Shown here piece after piece: positions 25,582 through 36,002 of a stretch of 64,000 nt of DNA. Origin of the DNA: Nyssa sinensis (lineage: Eukaryota > Streptophyta > Magnoliopsida > Cornales > Nyssaceae). Position 1 is the first letter of the stretch. Every line of letters begins with the position of its first letter. The position numbers were made by a program, and so were the translations under genes. The stretch spans positions 28,889,344 to 28,953,343 of the forward strand of contig CM018051.1 in assembly GCA_008638375.1 (NCBI GenBank), in the 5' to 3' direction. Below the pieces are notes generated by a model. The model was not told the DNA's origin. It made no database searches and was given only the letters and a program-made list of their open reading frames with translations.

Positions 25582-27184
25582 GTGTAAATGAATATATATG
25601 TATATATATGTATATATATATATATATATAGATATGTGTATGAGGACATGCAATGGTCCAACATGTACAAGTGTGTGTGAGTGACCATTGTATATTAGTA
25701 TGTATGAATTATGAGATATATATATATATATACATACATAAATACAAAACAAACACACACACACAATCGGCCATTAAAGGCCTGCCCCAAAACAGTAGAA
25801 ATCTGAGAAAAGAAGCTGCCACAAGTTAACCAAGTTGGTGGGGAAATCAGAAAGTACCATGATCAAGCATGGGCTTATATGCATGTATACACATAATTTT
25901 ATACACTTGCTCCCAACACCATTCCATCACACAAAAAGAGAGAAATAGAGAGAGAGAGTTCTGAAGAGAAAAAGGAGGTCTCGGAGGAAGAAGGAAGAAG
26001 AGAGAGAGTCACTGTTAGAGGTAAACCCACAAAACACCTTGGTTTCTCTCTCTAAGAATTTTCATATGAATGAACTGTTTTAGCTTCTGATTTTTGTATG
26101 AATGAAGTTTAAAGTAAATAAACATGAATAGGCATGATTAATTGACTCTAAAACACATCAGAAACACCAGCCGAACACCGAACCTCCATTGTTGAGCTTG
26201 CTTGAAGCAGGTCTGAACTCGATGGAACCAAACCCTATTTGGTATAATAGAACCTCAAGAAGACCTTCTAAGGGTGTTAAAAACACCAAACCGCGATCAC
26301 AAAACCAAAGAAACGACCTCCAAAAATCGAGTTGCAGGTACGGGTTTCAAAACCCAACCTCGCAAACTCACCATTAAACCTAATTCTTTGAATGGGGATT
26401 TAAACCTCATGGGAAATGAAGCAAAACAGAACAAACCCCATGTGATTTGGCTCAAAAATGAGCATTTACGATCGACTTGCAGGTTTGGATTATCGAATCC
26501 AAAACCGAACTGATGAACCCATTTCGATTCCTCAAACGAATGCAAAAATGTTCATTAATAACCCAGAAATTATTTCCCATGAAAACAGTAGGGTTTTGGT
26601 TGGCCAAGATTCACGAAATTGAGAAAACATGGAAAACTGTAACTAGGGCTACAGTAGAAGTCGAACGGGGAAGACGACAGTGAGTCGACTCGGTTTTAAA
26701 ATCTAAAGTGAGTCGACTCAGACACGTGGGGGCTTACGGTATTGCCACCGCATTAACGCAACAACGTCGTTTTAGGGGCATGATACTTATATATATAAAA
26801 CGGTTTAAGTTTAAAAGAAAAAGGGATGGATTTGCGGTTCCTGGGGTTCGAACCCCTGACCCCACGCGCCACACGCATTTCCTTCCATTCGGCCTCGCAC
26901 TCGCGTGTGCCATATATGCGAACAAAATATATATATTATACATATAGTTAAAAACCGAAAATAAAAAGGTGCATTGCACCTGGTGGGACTCGAACTCGGA
27001 TATATGGGGAGGGAGGTGACACGCTGGCCAGCGTGCCACCCTATTCAACCTGTCACTAGTCCCACATAAAATATATATATACTATACCTATTAATTTAAT
27101 TTAATTAAATGAAATTAATTAAATTAAATACTCCAAAATGGCCCGGTATCCAAATGAGATGAGTTATATATGTAATCTTACTAT

Positions 27185-27515
27185 CCCGGACCTCCTGAGT
27201 TCATTGGTGAGGTCCATGACATGAGATGAGGTCCCAAAAAATTAAAGACCCGTAAAAATGTCAAAATGACTAAAATACCCCTGCCTCATAAATGAGTCAA
27301 ACGAGGTCCAAATGAAATAAATAAATAGTAGATTTTGACTATTTGGAACATTCTGAATCTAATGGTGGGATCCGTTTCACGAGACAGGACTCCAAAAAAT
27401 TTAGACACGTTAAGGTATAAATTACCAAATTGCCCCTAACATGTCCTGAGCCGAATTAAATTATAAGAAAGCCTAAATTGACTTTCTTCGACGCTCCGGA
27501 CTCAATGGTAGAGTC
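27185..27515 (+). repeat. Tandem-like CAATGGT modules in LTR g
   Basis: Three imperfect copies, about 140-160 bp apart, contain GGAC(C/A)T(T/C)C...(C)TCATTGGT or TCTAATGGT or TCAATGGTRGRGTC. Each is followed by a purine-rich stretch, AAGACACGT-like sequence and a run of ATTTTGCCCC type. Equivalent pairs or triplets occur in LTRs a, d, e, f and i at the same relative place. Confidence 0.65.
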
Positions 27516-27905
27516 TATCTGACCAAAATAAATGTCTAAAATAAAAAGACATAAAATTTAATGAATAGCATCTGTCAGATGATTATAAACTAAAGTATTG
27601 CCGAAATATTAAACTAAGACAAGTACGAGGAAATACGATACTAGAAGATATGACATGTGAACATGTGAAGTAAATAAATTAAATTAAAGTTAATGGAACT
27701 CCCAGAAGAGTATAAAATAAAATAAATTTAATTCCTAATACATTAAGATGTGTCATAGGTTAAGAATGAGTATGTAAGAAATTTATGAAATCGTGTTAGG
27801 ATCTAATACAATCTAAGCATGAGCTAAGAAGCATCAGTAGGAGATGTTTGAAGTGAATGTGAAGTTAATGTGAAGTTAATGAGGTTATTTATGAATTGTT
27901 CTTAG

Positions 27906-27960
27906 GAACTACAAGGGAAGTGGGAAAGCGCATTATTAGCACTAACCCTAAAGGACCAAG
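27906..27960 (+). other. Mini-exon-like block in LTR g
   Basis: A 55-base block is bounded on the left by TTGTTCTTAG (pyrimidine-rich then AG, ending 27905) and on the right by a consensus donor AAG|GTGAGT at 27961. The same arrangement, 51-59 bases long, is present at 1696-1754, 10498-10551, 17900-17955, 20787-20837 (minus), 36186-36240, 49917-49972 (minus) and 61614-61669 (minus). Splicing is inferred from the motifs only. Confidence 0.5.
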
Positions 27961-30012
27961 GTGAGTAATCTTGCATTTGAAGTGGAGGCTTTAACTCCAC
28001 GGATTTCAACGAATGTTTTTAAGTTCAAGATATTTACAGCATTGGTATATCAAATTCAGTATTCATGATTTCTGCTTTCTTAAATATTATGCTATGACAT
28101 GCTCCACGATTATTTACTTATTTATATCCGTAAATGTTTCCTTTTCAAAATAGTTAGCATGTCTGATTTCTTCAAATATTCTGAATTTGATTATTACAAG
28201 TATTGAAGCATCATTGCAAAAGATATACGTTACATGTTTTAAATACTCATGAAAAGTATCAATAGGAAGAAGTCATATGACAAATGTTTTACAAGATAAT
28301 AATAAGCACATAGGTAGGTCTTGGGTTGTACGGAACTCAATGGTCCTATCGTGTGCATCAACACATAGTCAGGATTTTGGGTTATACGGAACTCAATTGA
28401 CCTGTCATGTGTAATGCCTGGTAGCAGGATTTAATCCCACAGGTAATGAGATATCTCCACGTATACGTAAAACGGGAGTCTGGTTCGAAACAGATTCCAC
28501 CTAATTAAAGAGAAAATATGACATACGATTTTTGAAATGGAAGCAGGTTTTACCCCCATTTTCACTATGCATGTTTACATGATTTTAAGTTACATGTTCT
28601 GAAATACATATGCTCTTTTATGGAAATATATGTTCTAGCTTGAATACCTTGAATGTTTCAAAGCTATATATTTTAAGAATGCATGCTCTCTATGTTCAAG
28701 TATACGACCAATTGGTAGTTGAGTATTTTATAAACTCCCACGTACGAAACCTCTACCAATTGAAAACCCATGACAGATGTAGGAATTACTCATTGGGCTT
28801 TTCGAAGCTCACCCCCCCTTTCCCAACATTTTTCAGGTGACGATGATGGTTGGACCCTTGCTCAATTTGGGGAGCAATGAGTAGCAGCTCCAGTAGGATC
28901 TGGAGATATTTTGGATGTACTAGGACCCATCATTTGTCAAACTCTTGTAGTTGTAACTTTTGGACAATTATGTATTAAGCCCGAGGGGCACTTGGTTATG
29001 TAATATGTAAAAATCTTTAGTTAATATTATTATGCTCTGATTAATATATTTATGTGTACCGCTATGAAGAGCGGCAGTATCAGGCGGATATGCGATAGAT
29101 GTTTTTTTTTAGAAAAGAAAAAAGTTTTTCACGCTTCCGCAACCACAGGTCGCATCGCTGTCTGATATTGTTGCTTATGTATGAGCCTTGTCCCGAGGCC
29201 TTCGGGTCTCGGGGCAGCGGTCGCGATCCGGTAATCCGCACAGGGTGGGTTTCGGGTCCTGACACCACTGATGATCCTTAATGATGGAACCAACATTAGC
29301 ATATCTCCCAAGGCCTGAATCATATATAACCCTTTCCCCCATATTATCATAAATGGAACCAATGGGGAGCTAATAATCAAACTGAAGAGAGGCAAAGAGA
29401 CCATTCCTAATAGAAATTCTGATAAAAGGCTTGAACAAGGGTTTGAATTTAAGCATTTTCCCCCAAGCCCACGAGCAAGATTGGGGACATTTGACCTCCC
29501 AAAATCTCCTACCTTTTAGAATATTACTGCGAATCCAAAGAACCCAAGGGGATTTAGAAGGGTTTTGAAAAATTGCCCAAATGAGCTTGCCCAGAGCTGC
29601 TTGATTCCAATCAACAAGCTTCTTTATCCCTAGCCCCCCTTCATTTCCAGGGCAAGTAATATCATCCCATGCAACCTTAGATCCGGTCAATATGAGATGG
29701 TTGCCACTCCAAAGAAAAGATCTCATAGCTCAAGAATAAAGTTAATGGCATGCGTAGAATCAAATTTGAAAAAGAAGAATTTGTTGCCATTTGTAAGGAC
29801 TTCATTTAATCCTTCTTTGTTCCAGACTTTCTCAGCCATCTTTTTAGTCCATAGAAATGGCATCTTCTTGTCAAGAAAATAACCAACCAAAGTATTTTCC
29901 TAGCCTAGGATACCAGCTTGAATGACTTCCAGAGGAGGTAGAACAGTGATCCTATCACCCTCAATTTGAGGTTGCTTGAATTCCAAATGAAATTTTCTAA
30001 AGTAGGAGGTTT

Positions 30013-30636
30013 TTAGAAGAGAGAGGTCCAAGTGGGGATGGTTGGAGGGTTAATAGCTAGGAGATCCGATATGGTTGAGAAGTCTATTGTGTTAGGTGGG
30101 GTAGTAGGCATGGTACCTTTTGGTGTAGCAGCATGGTGTTGCATTGTTGCAATGACTTTAGGACGGATAGGGGGAGAGTTAGAAACCAATGGGTCTGCAC
30201 GTCTTGCGCTGGTATTCCGTATAGAGAGGGTATGGCTAAGGGGCCCATCAACTTTTTGTAAACTAGCGCTGTGGGCAACATTGGGGGCTATGGCACCCTT
30301 TAGAACAACAATATCAGAACTCGCGTGGGTAGGGGGTACTTCAACTTTTTGAAAAGTTGGTTGGTTGGTACTGACCATTGAACAGTGGGCAAAGTCTGCA
30401 CCAATTGGCCCTACAGCTCCTGTTGGAGTAGCAGTATGGTATTGCACTACTGCTGCAGCAGAACTAGCGTGGGTAGGGGGCATTGCAACTTTATGTAAAG
30501 CTGGGTGGTTGGTATTGACCACTGAACTATGGGCAAACTTAGTGCCAGTTGTCCCTACGGCTACTTTTGGAGTAGCAGCATGGTGAAGCATTGTTGCTGC
30601 TGCATCAGAACTGGCATAGGAAAGTTGAGAAGTCAA
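30013..30636 (-). repeat. Ala/Thr/His-rich tandem repeats in L2 ORF1
   Basis: The minus-strand translation contains about three degenerate units of roughly 36-40 residues. They share the pattern HHAATPKxAxGTTG..FAHSS followed by TNxPxxxKVxxPPTHASS. Confidence 0.7.
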
Positions 30637-30915
30637 TGGGTCAAGTCATCTTGCACTGGTATTAGGCATATAGGGGGAATAGGTAGGGGGCCCACCCATA
30701 TTTTGTAAAGCCGTTTGATGGGTAATGACCGCAGCGTGGTGGGCGATGTCAGCGTCATTAGGGGCTGTGACTGTTTGGAGGTCAGCACTAGCTTTTCTAG
30801 CCGTTGGAGCTCCATAATTTCCAACCGTTGGATCATATCTCCTAGCTTCAATGGTTGACACGTTGATAGCCTGGGACAAAGGAGTGTTTGGACGAGTAGA
30901 TGTCCCACTCCCACT

Positions 30916-31900
30916 GGGACAGATTTAGTAAAATGGCATATTTCATTCCATGCCATAAAACAGATCATGCCACAAACATAGTTGATTTGTTTTTCAAGGA
31001 AATAGTGCGACTTTATGGTGTACCTAGGAGTATTGTTTCTGATAGGGATGTCAAGTTCCTTAGCTACTTTTGGAAGGTTTTGTGGGAAAAATTAGGTACC
31101 AGGCTTTTATTTTCCACTATTTGTCATCCACAGACTGAAGTAGTCAACAGGACTCTAACTCAACTTTTACGCACGGTCATTCAAAAGAATTTAAAAACTT
31201 GGGAGGGCTGTTTTCCATTTATAGAGTTTGCATATGATAGAACTATGCATAGTACTACTTCTTATTCTCTATTTGAAATTGTTTATGGTTTTAATCCACT
31301 TACTCCTTTAGATTTGATACCTTTACCTATTGATGACAGGAGTAGCTTGGATGGACACAGCAAGGCCGAATTGGTGAAGTTAATTCATGAAAGAGTACGG
31401 CTTCAAATTGCACAGAGGAATGAAAAGTTTGCTTCCCAAGCCAATAAAGGGCGAAGCCATGTCATCTTCGAACCTGGAGATTGGGTTTGGGTTCACATGC
31501 GCAAAGAAAGATTCTCAGCCCATAGAAGAACTAAATTGCACCCTCTAGGAGATGGACCTTTCCAAAACCTTGAGAAAATGAATGATAATGCTCATAAAGT
31601 GGATCTTCCCGTTGAGTATAATGTCTCAACTACCTTCAATGTTTTGATCTTTCTCCCTTTGATGCAGGAGACGATTTGAGGTCAATTCCTTTCAAGGAGA
31701 GGACCGAGTCTTAAAGATCCTTTACAAGTTCCAGATGGGCCAATCACAAGGTCGAAAGCTAAGAAGATCAAGGAAGCAATGCAAGGATTGGAGCAATCCA
31801 CTTGGGCCGAGTTTTGAGCAAGTCCCCAACAATCACGATGGGCTTGAAAGAAGAAGAAGTAGTTTTAGTCCATGTGATACAAGCTACAGAGTGTGGCGGC
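30916..31900 (+). pseudogene. Ty3/gypsy integrase C-terminal half and pol tail
   Basis: The plus-strand ORF joined to the broken 5' end of LINE L2 encodes an integrase core: DRFSKMAYFIPCHKT, the SDRD motif, and [11 protein letters not shown], in which three residues before the catalytic Glu are missing. The chromatin-side C-terminus follows (GDWVWVHMRKERF, DGPFQNLEKMNDNAHKVDLP), with a stop at 31679. A further stretch to about 31815 in another frame ends in ITRSKAKKIKEAMQGL, the typical end of this pol polyprotein. It is truncated at the left by the LINE join. The right end meets the Tat LTR at about 31893-31901. Confidence 0.85.
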
Positions 31901-32517
31901 TGATATACCATTAAAGAACAGGCCAATCAACACTTGACATGTATGACCATAGTCCGACCTATGCTCGGCTAACATGATTCTCACTCAGCCAATGACTAAA
32001 AGCTCAAGCATCCAGATCATCATATAAGGTCGGAAGTGGCCGAACATATATATATCCAGAACAGATCACAGGGTCCAGACCAACACTCCAGAACTCGTCA
32101 CCGCCTTAGCGGATGCCGAGCAGGGAATAAGGAAGCAGTCTTCAACAAGGAAACTATCATCTATGGTTATCTCTATGCAAGGTAGCTGTCTTCAACAAGG
32201 AAGCAGTCTTCAACAAGGAAACTACCATCTATGATTATCTCTATGCAAGGTAGCTGCAATCTCCGATGATCGAATCCCTATATTCATAGCGTTGAATCCT
32301 AATCAACTTAGGAAAGCCACGGCTTATAAATTAAACCCTAGAGGTACGCCTTATTTCTTATGCTCATTCTTCGGCTTTCAATACAGTCTTTCAATTCTTT
32401 TACTTACTTAAGCATCGGAGCGGCTACCGCCGGAGCCAATCCGGTGGTCCTCTGATTTCTGAGTGTTCTACAGGTCGCGGAGTCCATACTTATTGCGAGC
32501 CGAAAAGTGCAGCATCA
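31901..32517 (+). mobile_element. 5' LTR of the Tat-type element
   Basis: About 617 bp from TGATATACCATTAAAG to GCAGCATCA, ending three bases before the primer site. A duplicated stretch of about 50-60 bp around TAGCTGTCTTCAACAAGGAA (32132-32255) lies inside. The left boundary could be at 31893 (TGTGGCGGC) instead, because the neighbouring gypsy fragment shares GGCGGC. Confidence 0.7.
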
Positions 32518-32520
32518 GTT

Positions 32521-32538
32521 TGGCGCCGTCTGTGGGAA
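32521..32538 (+). other. Primer-binding site of the Tat-type element
   Basis: TGGCGCCGTCTGTGGGAA follows the LTR end after the spacer GTT. This is the usual site sequence in plant Tat-lineage elements. Confidence 0.8.
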
Positions 32539-32594
32539 CGACTAATCTCCAAGTGCTCTATTCATAAACTCAACTCTTTCCTCACCGAAAAACC

Positions 32595-34298
32595 ATGGCA
32601 CCAAATCTCCGACCACGACAGAATACTCAGAATTCGCAAAACGCTCAACGTCAGCCGCCTGCTCCCCGCACAAGGGGGCCAGCGGCCAATCCTATGCGAC
32701 AAGAGATCGAAGCAATCAAACGACACAATGAACTGGTGCAGGAGCAGTTGCTTGCCATCACTAGAACACTGGCGACACTTACGCAGAACCAAGCGGCGGG
32801 TTCTCCTAGCCCGCCGGTCGACTTCGTTGCAGGAACGCAACCTCCTGTTGCTACAGAGAACGAAGAACTTCATGCGCAGGCTCCAACTAACCAGCCTGGG
32901 CACCCCTCAGGCGTTCCTCGCGCTGGCCGAGATCCGCAGCCATCAACAGTCCCTGGCTGGGGAACATCCGCCTTCGTCCCTGACATCCATTACCGGAGCA
33001 CTACTCGAGCCCCAACTCCAAGGGCCTCGGGAGCACACCCGGCACCGCAGGAGCCTCCTCATGCAGCACTAAACCCTCCGGTTCGAAATCCTCCTCCGTC
33101 CGAAGGGCGTAATCAGCCCTACTACCCTGAAGCCGAGGCTGTCAGGTAGGGTTCACAAGATGTCAGACTCAAAGACCCGCAGAGGGTAGAGGAAATTACC
33201 GGGTCGATGGACCGGACAATTACCTTGAGAGGACCTCAGAACCCTCCAGAACAAGACGAACTGGCCAGGCTGCTTGGAAGGCTAGCCACCCCATTCACTC
33301 ACGCCATCATGTCAGAAGAGAGGCCCAGAAAGTTCATGGTGCCCAAGTTTACCCTGTACGATGGATCTGGAGATCCAGGAGATCATCTCTCTCATTACCA
33401 GCATACGATGGCCCTTCACGGAGCCTTTGATGCCTTCATGTGCCGAACGTTCATCACCAGCTTGAAGGGAACTACTCTGAAGTGGTTCCACAACCTCCCT
33501 CCTAACTCAGTTACCAGCTTTTACGAGCTCGGTAGACAGTTCTTGGACAGGTTTATGACCAGCAGGAGGCTCAGAATGGGGCCAGAATTCCTACTGAACG
33601 TCAAGCAGACCAGGGAGGAATCCCTCCGAGCCTACATTGCGCGCTTCAACACTGAACTCACGGAGATCACTGACTGTAGCCCGAAATTCCTTGTAGCAGC
33701 CCTAACTGCTGGGCTTGCCCAAGGTGGGTTCAGAGACTCCTTGACAAAAAGCCCTCCAGCCGATATGGCGGCATTAATGGATCGGGCCAGAAAATACATC
33801 AACCTGGAAGAAGCCAACCGCACGTCCCAGAAGGGCAGAGATCAGACCCAGAAGGACAACCCAAAGCGGGAGGACCACAAGAAAGAGGATCACAGAAGAG
33901 ACTCCAACAAAAAGAGGGCCAGGAGCCTAGAAAAAAGAGCAGCTCCCAGAGCCGTATACAACTCCGGACCGAGGGAGTTCACCAACTTCACTCCTCTAAA
34001 CACCACACCGAACCAGGTACTCCGGCAGATCCGAGATCGGGAGAACCTAAGGTGGCCGGAACCAATCAAGGGAGATCCCAGCCTGCAGGACCAAAGTAAG
34101 TATTGTAATTTCCATAAAGATCATGGACATACAACTAACACATGCAGGACCCTTCGATATGAGATAGAGCAGCTCATAAAGAAGGGGCGTCTTCGGGAGT
34201 TCGTCAAGCAGGACGGAAGGCAAAACCCCCAAGAAGACAAGCCTCAGCAGCGGCCCGACCAGAGGCCTGAACAGAGGCAGGAGCAGAGGGAGGGATGA
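32595..34298 (+). pseudogene. Tat-type gag (two nonsense codons)
   Basis: An ATG at 32595 opens a Pro/Gln-rich N-terminal region (MAPNLRPRQNTQNSQN). A TAG at 33147 interrupts it, and the same frame resumes with the retrotransposon gag domain (about 33288-33850, KWFHNLPPNSVTSFYELGRQ). A Lys/Arg-rich linker and the CCHC-like knuckle CNFHKDHGHTTNTC (about 34109-34150) follow. A TGA at 34296 ends it. Gag forms the virus-like particle that packages element RNA. All parts stay in one frame, so the copy is damaged only by point nonsense changes. Confidence 0.85.
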
Positions 34299-34364
34299 AA
34301 CGAGCCCTAGAGGCAGAACAATCACGTCATCTACATCCTCCATGCTGACTCCCTTATCACAGGA

Positions 34365-34958
34365 ATGTCCAACAGGGCAAGAAAGAGATATGCTCGAGAG
34401 GCCAGAGCCGCCCCGAACATAGTACAGATCTCCAACGTCGAAAAGAGGCTCAAGCCAGCACCGGAGATCCAATTGACCGAGCAAGATCTAGCAAGGGTAC
34501 ACTGCCCTCACAGTGATGCCCTTGTAATCACCCTCAGAATCGCCAACTTCGAGACCAGGAGAGTCCTGGTCGATACTGGCAGCTCCGTCAACATACTGTT
34601 CTATGAACCGCTCAAACAGATGGGGATAGACCACGACAACGTCAAGCCTACCACTGCCGTGATGGCAGCTTTTGATGGCAAGCTCAGCACCCCGTTGGGG
34701 AGAGTCGACCTTCCTACCACTGTAGGAGAAGGTGAAGGGCAGAAGACCACCATCTCGGAGTACATGGTGTTAAACATGAAGTCTCCCTACAACGTTATAA
34801 TCGGGAGACCCTGGTTACATCAGATAGGGGCAGTCACTTCGACCCTCCATCAGTGTCTGAAATACGTCCACAACCAGAGCGTTCACTCTGTCAGAGGGTG
34901 TCAACCAACCTCCCGGGAGTGCCACGCTATTGCCCTCAAAGAAAAAGCTCCTAAATAG
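34365..34958 (+). pseudogene. Tat-type aspartic protease region
   Basis: It continues the gag frame after stops at 34296 and 34308. The active-site motif LVDTGSSVNILF lies near 34567-34602 and is intact, followed by the flap-side stretch TTISEYMVLNMKSPYNVIIG and GRPWLHQIG. A TAG at 34956 separates it from the RT. The protease cuts the element polyprotein. Confidence 0.85.
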
Positions 34959-35012
34959 CAATTACAGCACACTCGGGATTGTGCAGATCTGGTATTCACT
35001 CACGCTCCCGAG

Positions 35013-36002
35013 ATGGAAGATTGCCCATCCGGCATTGAAGAACCCCTGAGCCCAAGGGGACGCGACAGCCGAGCCAAACCTGTTGGCGAGCCCATTAAAG
35101 TACTGGTCAGTTCAGAAGCAGAGGGGCATTACTTGTACATCGGCCCAGACCTAACACACACCGAGCAGGAAAAAATAGTCAGGTTCTTAAAAGACAACCT
35201 CTCTATCTTTGCTTGGGAGACCAGAGACATGGAGGGAATAGATCCCAACCTTATAACTCACAAACTAATGGTGGATCCGGATCACCCGCCAGTCAGACAG
35301 AAGAGGAGGCCGATTGCTCCTGAACGGCATCGGATTATAAACGAAGAAGTCCAAAGGCTGCTGGATGCTAGGATGATACGGGAAGTGTTCTATCCCGAGT
35401 GGCTAGCCAACACCGTGCTTGTCAAGAAGAAGAACGGCAAGTGGAGAGTCTGCGTTGATTATACGGATCTCAACAAGGCATGCCCCAATGACAACTTTTC
35501 ACTGCCAAGAATAGATCAACTGGTTGATGCCACTGCAGGGCATGAGCTTATGAGTTTCATGGATGCCTACTCTGGATACAACCAGATCCAGATGTACCCT
35601 CCAGATCAAGAGAAAACTGCCTTCATAACTGAAAGAGGACTTTACTGCTACAGAGTGATGCCTTTCGGTTTGAAGAATGCTGGAGCCACTTACCAGCGGC
35701 TGGTGAACAAAATGTTCAGCCCACTGCTCGGCAGCACCATGGAGGTATACATTGACGATATGCTGGTAAAGAGTCTTCAGAAAAGCAGCCACCTCCAGCA
35801 CTTAGCCCGGACCTTCGATATCCTCAGACAACACAAGATGAAGCTCAACCCCTTGAAATGTACCTTCGGAGTTACGAAGGGAAAATTCCTGGGATACATT
35901 GTCTCTCAACGAGGTATCGAAGCAGACCCCACTCAGATCCAAGCCCTGATTGGGCTAAAGTCGCCAAAAACCAGAAAGGAATCCAGGCGCTTTAAAAGTT
36001 AA
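35013..36002 (+). pseudogene. Tat-type reverse transcriptase (3' truncated)
   Basis: Still in the gag frame. RT motifs are intact: RRPIAPERHRIINEEVQRLL, VLVKKKNGKWRVCVDYTDLN, SFMDAYSGYNQIQMYP, TERGLYCYRVMPFGLKNAGA and the catalytic YIDDMLVKS near 35748. It ends ALIGLKSPKTRKES, where the family would continue into RNase H. The last codons and the TAA at 36000 come from the joined LTR h. There is no internal stop from 35013 on. Confidence 0.88.

Larger units (their letters stand above)
25407..29264 (+). mobile_element. Solo LTR g (3,858 bp) with perfect 5-bp target duplication
   Basis: It starts TGTAATACCCCGACCCGAG and ends GGGTTTCGGGTCCTGACA. CCACT flanks it at 25402-25406 and 29265-29269. 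The related LINE copy at 53558-53562 has a single AGTGG at the same place, which is the empty site. No internal retroelement sequence is present. Landmarks: donor TTAGAG|GTAAAC at 26021, mini-exon 27906-27960, acceptor TTTTTCAG|GTGACGATG at 28836. This is the youngest layer of the nest. Confidence 0.93.
24544..29730 (-). mobile_element. LINE L3, 5'-truncated, inserted in L2 and split by LTR g
   Basis: The minus-strand 3' end is marked by poly(T) (24542-24552) followed by GGTAAGTAAAATTT. A perfect 13-base target-site duplication CAAGAATAAAGTT flanks it at 24531-24543 and 29731-29743, and L2 ORF1 reads across it. The LINE sequence is 24544-25406 and 29270-29730, about 1.3 kb. It covers the end of the RT, the zf-RVT domain (CLFCLREDENHNHLFFSYS, near 25080) and the 3' UTR. 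A plus-strand relative with the same 5' break lies at 53097-54423. Confidence 0.92.
12325..30915 (-). mobile_element. LINE L2, nearly complete, split by four nested insertions
   Basis: The poly(T) at 12325-12333 is its 3' end. The LINE parts are 12325-15833, 19157-19426, 23479-24543 and 29731-30915, about 6.0 kb in total against 6.4 kb for L1. The interruptions are solo LTR e, solo LTR f and LINE L3 (which itself holds solo LTR g). Each join returns to the next base of the LINE after a 5- or 13-base target-site duplication. The 5' end stops at about 30915, inside ORF1, where a gypsy fragment begins, so the start of ORF1 is missing. The 3' UTR hairpin block is duplicated (12380 and 12497). Confidence 0.88.
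23543..30915 (-). pseudogene. LINE L2 ORF1 (DUF4283/zinc-knuckle protein, interrupted by L3)
   Basis: The C-terminal half is at 23543-24543, and the N-terminal half continues at 29731-30915 on the far side of LINE L3. Recognisable stretches are VWVKFFNIPYELWTAQGLSY, RICVEVDATKDLPDSFD-like sequence, and the knuckle CTHFHIFGHRLANC, in which the second Cys is Phe. The N-terminal half holds Ala/Thr/His-rich tandem repeats (30013-30636) and the family motif RRYDPTVGNYGAPTA near 30840. The true start is lost at 30915. Confidence 0.8.
31901..35992 (+). mobile_element. Tat-lineage Ty3/gypsy element, 3'-truncated
   Basis: The order is 5' LTR (31901-32517), primer site (32521), gag, protease, RT. It then breaks off after the RT at about 35992, where LTR h fragment begins. 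RNase H, integrase and 3' LTR are absent. The wording of the gag (PRKFMVPKFTLYDGSGDP), the CNFHKDHGHTTNTC knuckle and YIDDMLVKS RT are characteristic of the Tat lineage. Base composition is clearly more GC-rich than the surrounding LTRs. Confidence 0.88.

Noticed and set aside
24703..25764. 353-codon minus-strand ORF
   Set aside because: It joins TA-repeat-derived residues of LTR g to the LINE L3 C-terminus across an insertion boundary. Only the LINE part (below 25406) is meaningful.
26845..26880. tRNA-like TTCGAACCC box in LTR g, with a similar box near 26985
   Set aside because: Only the T-arm-like word is present. No acceptor stem, anticodon arm or D-arm can be drawn around it, and a degenerate form occurs in LTR d near 9757. 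It is LTR sequence, not a tRNA gene.
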